From contig JALQXU010000008.1 in assembly GCA_023263045.1 (NCBI GenBank), forward strand, positions 8,662-17,533: a stretch of DNA of 8,872 bases, written 5' to 3'. Source of the stretch: Pontimonas sp. (GTDB lineage: Bacteria > Actinomycetota > Actinomycetes > Actinomycetales > Microbacteriaceae). The position numbers and the translations under genes are program-made. A model generated the notes under the pieces. It was not told the DNA's origin. It saw only the letters and a list, made by a program, of their open reading frames with translations, and made no database searches. Position 1 is the stretch's first letter. Each line of letters starts with the position of its first letter. Positions 5,866-8,872 of the stretch are shown here, in pieces.

Positions 5866-6264
5866 TCACACTCTGGGATCGCGCAGGTCGCGTATTCCGA
5901 TGTCGAGAAGCTTCTTGTCTGCGGTTTCGAAAAAGAGAGAGTGATGAACTGCTTGCGCAACAAGCATCCGGTCAAAAGGATCGTGATGTTGGAGCGCGGG
6001 AAACCTGTCGACATGGCCCGCGGCCCCTGCATCGAAGGGGAGTTCTCTCAAGCCAAAGCTCACGAGATTCTGGGGAGTCAATTGATCCTGGGGAAGCTTC
6101 TTGACAGATGCTTTGATTGCCAATTCGACGAGCGAGATTGCCGAGAAGAAGACGGGGCCATGTGAACCTAGAAGATTCCGAAACCGAGACCCCAGTTCTG
6201 ATGAGCCCGCAAGGGTCCACAGCAAGACGTGGGTATCCAGAAGTGTTCCCTTAGGAGGCCTCAT
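5866..6264 (-). CDS. PIN-domain toxin of a type II toxin-antitoxin pair (VapC-like RNase)
   Basis: This 132-residue PIN-fold protein is predicted to be a Mg2+-dependent ribonuclease. The acidic active-site set is present: D10 in LLDTHVLLW, E47 in SLVELAIK, D95 and D98 in HHDPFDRMLVAQA, and D116 in ETADKKLL. The HHDPFDR block is typical of the PIN subgroup usually paired with Phd-type antitoxins. All catalytic positions look intact, so the toxin is probably active. The ATG overlaps the antitoxin stop as ATGA, with no Shine-Dalgarno of its own, so it should be made by translational coupling. It converges with the lipoprotein gene across 113 bases. VapC relatives usually cut tRNA or rRNA; the target here is unknown. 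Confidence 0.9.
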   Translation of the reverse strand: MRPPKGTLLDTHVLLWTLAGSSELGSRFRNLLGSHGPVFFSAISLVELAIKASVKKLPQDQLTPQNLVSFGLRELPFDAGAAGHVDRFPALQHHDPFDRMLVAQAVHHSLFFETADKKLLDIGIRDLRDPRV

Positions 6265-6500
6265 AATTTCCAGAGATGCTCAATGGCCTTGTCTGTTTCT
6301 TCCCACTCTTCAACACTGATGTCAGGAATTACTCCCTTGAGAGCTCCCAGCATGCTCGGGGTGGACTCGGGATCGTAGGCAACAATTTTCGCGACAGGAG
6401 TGCCGGCACTCGCAAGGATGACTTCATCGCCTTCCCTCACTAGGCGCACGAGCCGAGAGAGTGTGGATTTCGCTTCGTGCATGTTTACCGTGTGAGTCAT
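6261..6500 (-). CDS. Phd/YefM-family antitoxin
   Basis: This antitoxin neutralises the PIN toxin encoded directly after it and probably represses its own operon. The N-terminal half carries the Phd DNA-binding fold: MTHTVNMHEAKSTLSRLV, then EGDEVILASAGTPVAKIV. The acidic C-terminal part (SVEEWEETDKAIEHLW) is the expected toxin-binding tail. The ORF also begins at ATG 6506, two codons earlier. I prefer 6500 because a -10-like TACAGT (6507-6512) stands exactly six bases before it, as at galU. However AGGA lies six bases before the 6506 ATG and could serve it as a Shine-Dalgarno. The stop overlaps the toxin start by four bases. Confidence 0.88.
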   Translation of the reverse strand: MTHTVNMHEAKSTLSRLVRLVREGDEVILASAGTPVAKIVAYDPESTPSMLGALKGVIPDISVEEWEETDKAIEHLWKL

Positions 6501-6506
6501 AGGCAT

Positions 6507-6512
6507 ACTGTA
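6507..6512 (-). promoter_or_regulatory. -10 element of the toxin-antitoxin operon
   Basis: Read on the minus strand, TACAGT is followed by six bases and the ATG at 6500. The promoter abuts the palindromes at 6515-6531, as expected for an autoregulated antitoxin promoter. The surrounding DNA (6500-6545) is clearly more AT-rich than its flanks. Confidence 0.45.
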
Positions 6513-6514
6513 TC

Positions 6515-6531
6515 CTAACTAGGTTAGCTAA
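6515..6531. promoter_or_regulatory. overlapping palindromes, candidate antitoxin operator
   Basis: CTAAC-TAG-GTTAG (6515-6527) is a perfect 5+3+5 inverted repeat. The perfect 8-base palindrome TTAGCTAA (6524-6531) overlaps its right arm. They lie just upstream of the antitoxin -10 element, where Phd/YefM antitoxin-toxin complexes bind in characterised systems. Binding here is inferred. Confidence 0.5.
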
Positions 6532-6568
6532 GTATTACAACTATCCACAGGCCTCGACTCGTCAGTAC

Positions 6569-7195
6569 TCAGCGCCATCCGGGCAGTCGCCAGTTGAAGA
6601 CGATGGCGAGTATGCGAAGGACCATTGCGACAACGGCACCCACTGCTACCGCCACCACAGGAGCAACACCAAGTGCTCCTAAACCCCAAACCAACCACCC
6701 ACCGGCAAAAGCAATGACGGCATAGAGCTGATAGCTGGAGACCACCCAGGGAATGTCGTTGACCAGGATGTCTCGAATCATCCCGCCAAACACGGCGGTC
6801 ACCACCCCCATGAGGGTGGACACCAGGGGCGAAGCCCCTGATTCCAGCGCCACCTGGGTTCCAGAGGCAGCAAACAACCCCAATCCCACCGCGTCAGGCC
6901 ATTGCATGGCTTTCGCGGTGGGCTCGATGTGTTGTGCTCGGAGGAATACCGGCCCCACGATGGCGAGCACCAGCACAGCCCAGACCCACCCTTCGTTGGC
7001 TACCCAGAAGAACGGGCCTCGATCGAGCAGAACATCGCGCAGTGTTCCTCCACCAAACGCAGTCAAGAAGGCAATGACGGCAACGCCGACCACATCGAGG
7101 CGTTTCGTGGCACCCGCAAGCACTCCTGAGGCCGCAAATGCCAGGACGCCGATTCCTTCCAGAATCACCAGCGCAAGAGTGAGGGTGTCACTCAC
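6569..7195 (-). CDS. TRIC-type cation channel family membrane protein (UPF0126/YicG-like)
   Basis: This integral membrane protein of 208 residues, counted from GTG 7195, has about seven hydrophobic segments. It shows the two-repeat structure of prokaryotic trimeric intracellular cation channels: FGGGTLRD at 47-54 in the first half and FGGMIRD at 136-142 in the second. Both are glycine kinks followed by Arg-Asp that line the pore in the family. It is expected to conduct monovalent cations such as K+, but its physiological role in bacteria is unclear. An ATG at 7216 would add seven residues. I prefer GTG 7195 because it overlaps the thioesterase stop as GTGAGTGA and GAGAGGG lies upstream, though at a long spacing of about 12 bases. 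It is the second gene of the operon. Confidence 0.9.
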   Translation of the reverse strand: MSDTLTLALVILEGIGVLAFAASGVLAGATKRLDVVGVAVIAFLTAFGGGTLRDVLLDRGPFFWVANEGWVWAVLVLAIVGPVFLRAQHIEPTAKAMQWPDAVGLGLFAASGTQVALESGASPLVSTLMGVVTAVFGGMIRDILVNDIPWVVSSYQLYAVIAFAGGWLVWGLGALGVAPVVAVAVGAVVAMVLRILAIVFNWRLPGWR

Positions 7196-7589
7196 CGGTG
7201 AGCCATGCCCTCTCATCGGTGGAGAGCTTGCGCGGAGAGCCGGTGGCGAAGTTATAGGTCACTAACGCAACAAACCCTTGTGCAAAAACGGTTCCGGTTT
7301 CAGCATCAAACACTCTGCAGGCGAGTCGAAATGACGAGCCTCCCACGTGATCCACGCTCATCCCGACCTGAATCGGCTCTGTTCGATAGTGCAGGGGAGC
7401 GAGGTATTTCAGTTGTTGCTCCGCGACCACGAGACCACCGCTGAGGATGGTGGAGCCTGGTCCGGAGGCGGGGATAACCCGAGCACGAGCTTCTTCGAGG
7501 TAGCGAAAAAACACCACGTTATTGACGTGGCCAAACGCATCGGCATCACCCCAACGCAGGGCAATATCGACGACCCGCTCCTCCGCCAT
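7188..7589 (-). CDS. acyl-CoA thioesterase, 4HBT/YbgC-like hot-dog fold
   Basis: This 133-residue hot-dog-fold enzyme is predicted to hydrolyse acyl-CoA or related thioesters in the cytosol. The N-terminal signature RWGDADAFGHVNN at 12-24, followed by VVFFRYLEEAR, contains the catalytic aspartate; D17 aligns with D17 of the Pseudomonas 4-hydroxybenzoyl-CoA thioesterase. The remaining strands (VAEQQLKYLAPLHY, FRLACRVFD, FAQGFVALVTYN) fit the fold and a normal family length. I chose ATG 7589 because AGAGGG lies five bases upstream; the in-frame GTG at 7595 is less well placed. Substrate is unknown. It is the first gene of a minus-strand pair, and its stop overlaps the start of the TRIC-type gene by eight bases. 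Confidence 0.9.
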   Translation of the reverse strand: MAEERVVDIALRWGDADAFGHVNNVVFFRYLEEARARVIPASGPGSTILSGGLVVAEQQLKYLAPLHYRTEPIQVGMSVDHVGGSSFRLACRVFDAETGTVFAQGFVALVTYNFATGSPRKLSTDERAWLTGE

Positions 7590-7614
7590 GAGCACCCTCT
7601 CCCTCGCTCACCAC

Positions 7615-7646
7615 GATAGCTCCTGAGGGCACCGTGAAGAGCTATC
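7615..7646. repeat. 8-bp inverted repeat in the divergent intergenic region
   Basis: GATAGCTC (7615-7622) and GAGCTATC (7639-7646) are perfect inverted arms separated by 16 bases. The pair sits between the thioesterase gene and the secreted repeat protein. The left arm overlaps TATCGT read on the minus strand, a possible thioesterase -10 element. It could be an operator for either gene or an RNA hairpin. No T-tract follows, so it is not an obvious terminator. Confidence 0.4.
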
Positions 7647-7683
7647 CCTTGTCACAGAGTAAAACTCCTGTCAGGGTGGAGAT

Positions 7684-7710
7684 AAGCACTGCGTGCTTCA
7701 GCAGACTGCT
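7684..7710. repeat. tandem small palindromes in the leader of the repeat-protein gene
   Basis: AAGCAC-TGC-GTGCTT (7684-7698, perfect 6+3+6) is followed immediately by AGCAG-A-CTGCT (7700-7710, perfect 5+1+5). Both lie 50-80 bases upstream of the ATG at 7763, and could form RNA hairpins in the 5' leader or bind a regulator. No clear promoter hexamers were found in 7596-7762. Confidence 0.35.
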
Positions 7711-7762
7711 TCGCCAGAGTTTGTTGGCTTTATCTGCAAGCCCGAACTCGAAGGAAAGTCTG

Positions 7763-8872
7763 ATGTTTCACTCCTCATTCACCCGATACTTAGCACTCCT
7801 TGGCCTCGGTGCTCTCATCCTGGCGGGGCTCAGTCATTCGAATACCCCTGCTTATGCTGCCTCAGACTGGGAGCAACGAGGAGGAAATATCGAGGGAGCC
7901 GCCGCCGGTGATGAGTCCGGTTATGCGGTCGCCCTGAATAACGATGGCACCATCGTCGCCGTGGGGGAGTATAAACACACGGGAGGAGCTTTTCAGGGCC
8001 GAGTCCGCGTGTATCAATTTGCCTCAGGGACATGGACCCAGTTGGGGGCAGACCTCAATGGTGAAGCACCCGGGGATTACTTTGGCACCTCGGTGGCTCT
8101 GAGTGAAGATGGCCTCACCCTCGCGGTCGGGGCACCCCTCAACGATGGCACAGCCAGTAACGCCGGTCACGTTCGAGTGTTCACCTATGCCAGTAACTCC
8201 TGGTCCCAGTTGGGAGGAGATATAGATGGGCAATCCAGTAACGATCAGTTTGGCTCGGGCTTATCTCTCAGTGCCGATGGCAGAACCATCGCCATCGGTG
8301 CTCCGATCGACACCAACACGGCGAGTGATTTGCAGGCTGGCCAAGTGAGCGTCTACGAATACAGCACCTCGTGGACCCAGGTGGGAAGTAGAGGCGACAT
8401 CGAAGGTGAGTCGGGGGATATGCTGGGCCACCTGCGTGCGGTGGATATCAGTGACGATGGCACCGTGGTCGCTGTGGGAGCGAGACTTCGTAACGATGGC
8501 GCCACCTCCAACACCGGAGCACTCGAGGTCTATGCCCTGAGCGGTGGATCATGGGTGCAGCGCGGAACCACCCAATACGGCGATGCAGCAGAAGATCGCC
8601 TCGGCTACGGAGTGAGCCTCAATGCCGATGGCACAGTAGCTGCGGCCGGAGCAATCCACAACGACGCCGGAGGCCTCTCCAACGCCGGCGAAGTCAAAGT
8701 CTTCGCCTGGGACTCGACTTCCTGGTCCCAGCGAGGCAGTGATATCGATGGTCTGGCAGCTAACGACCTCTTTGGTCAATCGCTCTCCCTCGATGACTCT
8801 GGCACGAGACTCGCCATCGGGAGCCACCAGCAGGACTCAGCCGCCTCTAATGCCGGTCAGGTGAGGGTTTTC
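7763..8872 (+). CDS. secreted FG-GAP/beta-propeller-like repeat protein (3' end outside window)
   Basis: The open frame runs 370 codons from ATG 7763 to the right edge with no stop. AAGGA seven bases upstream supports the start. Residues 8-33 form a signal peptide (LALLGLGALIL core, TPAYA-A cleavage site near 32/33), so the protein is exported. The rest consists of six units led by Trp at 36, 91, 147, 204, 264 and 321, spaced 55-60 residues. The unit pattern is W-x-Q-x-G-x-D-I-x-G, then D-x-F-G-x-S-x-x-L-S-x-D-G-x-x-x-A-x-G-A, then N-A-G-x-V-x-V-F. Such units are typical of FG-GAP-like, integrin-type propellers; Asp/Asn-Asp-Gly turns could bind calcium. The sixth unit is cut by the window end. 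Adhesion or cell-surface binding is plausible but not shown. Confidence 0.85.
   Translation, partial: MFHSSFTRYLALLGLGALILAGLSHSNTPAYAASDWEQRGGNIEGAAAGDESGYAVALNNDGTIVAVGEYKHTGGAFQGRVRVYQFASGTWTQLGADLNGEAPGDYFGTSVALSEDGLTLAVGAPLNDGTASNAGHVRVFTYASNSWSQLGGDIDGQSSNDQFGSGLSLSADGRTIAIGAPIDTNTASDLQAGQVSVYEYSTSWTQVGSRGDIEGESGDMLGHLRAVDISDDGTVVAVGARLRNDGATSNTGALEVYALSGGSWVQRGTTQYGDAAEDRLGYGVSLNADGTVAAAGAIHNDAGGLSNAGEVKVFAWDSTSWSQRGSDIDGLAANDLFGQSLSLDDSGTRLAIGSHQQDSAASNAGQVRVF

Noticed and set aside
4101..6230. Possible att repeat: GGTCCAC of the tRNA-Ala end recurring near 6212 as GGGTCCACAG
   Set aside because: Only about seven bases match, the second copy lies inside the toxin gene, and no integrase is present.
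6753..7265. 170-codon plus-strand ORF opposite the TRIC-type gene
   Set aside because: It is the antisense shadow of a clear membrane-protein gene; its Thr/Pro/Ser-rich translation has no domain.

Overview
The window looks like the chromosome of a high-GC Gram-positive bacterium (Actinobacteria), most likely a member of the Microbacteriaceae. The evidence is the gene order FmdB-type zinc ribbon / 5-formyltetrahydrofolate cyclo-ligase / galU / RimJ-type acetyltransferase / GlpR-SepX-type membrane protein, which is a known actinobacterial neighbourhood. GTG starts, compact spacing and several promoters that appear to drive leaderless mRNAs fit the same group. Genus or species cannot be settled from this sequence alone.

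Left block (1-3948), mostly core genes. The window opens inside the 3' end of a large helicase-like gene, which overlaps a small charged ORF. That ORF runs stop-to-stop into the convergent fmdB-like gene. The fmdB-like gene follows the 5-formyltetrahydrofolate cyclo-ligase gene on the minus strand, with only 8 bases between them. A 29-35 bp divergent promoter region separates the cyclo-ligase from galU (UDP-glucose synthesis). galU overlaps a GNAT acetyltransferase gene by one base, and a GlpR/SepX-like cell-division membrane protein follows. The molybdotransferase gene (moeA/glp) that commonly sits between galU and rimJ in relatives is absent here.

Middle block (3949-6540), accessory in character. 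A tRNA-Ala(CGC) gene is followed by a nine-cysteine zinc-ribbon orphan. Next comes a lipoprotein with an acidic linker, an NfeD-like OB domain and a C-terminal membrane anchor. A Phd-type antitoxin / PIN-domain (VapC) toxin pair closes the block, with palindromes over its promoter.

Right block (6541-8872). A minus-strand pair encodes a hot-dog-fold thioesterase and a TRIC-type membrane channel, with overlapping reading frames. A divergent 167-173 bp intergenic region rich in inverted repeats lies upstream of a secreted repeat protein. That protein has six Trp-led units of about 57 residues, resembles FG-GAP/beta-propeller proteins, and runs off the right edge without a stop.

No CRISPR array, insertion sequence, integrase or rRNA gene was seen. 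The most unusual items are the lipid-anchored NfeD-like protein, the mirrored leaderless promoters between the cyclo-ligase gene and galU, the zinc-ribbon orphan and the repeat protein.
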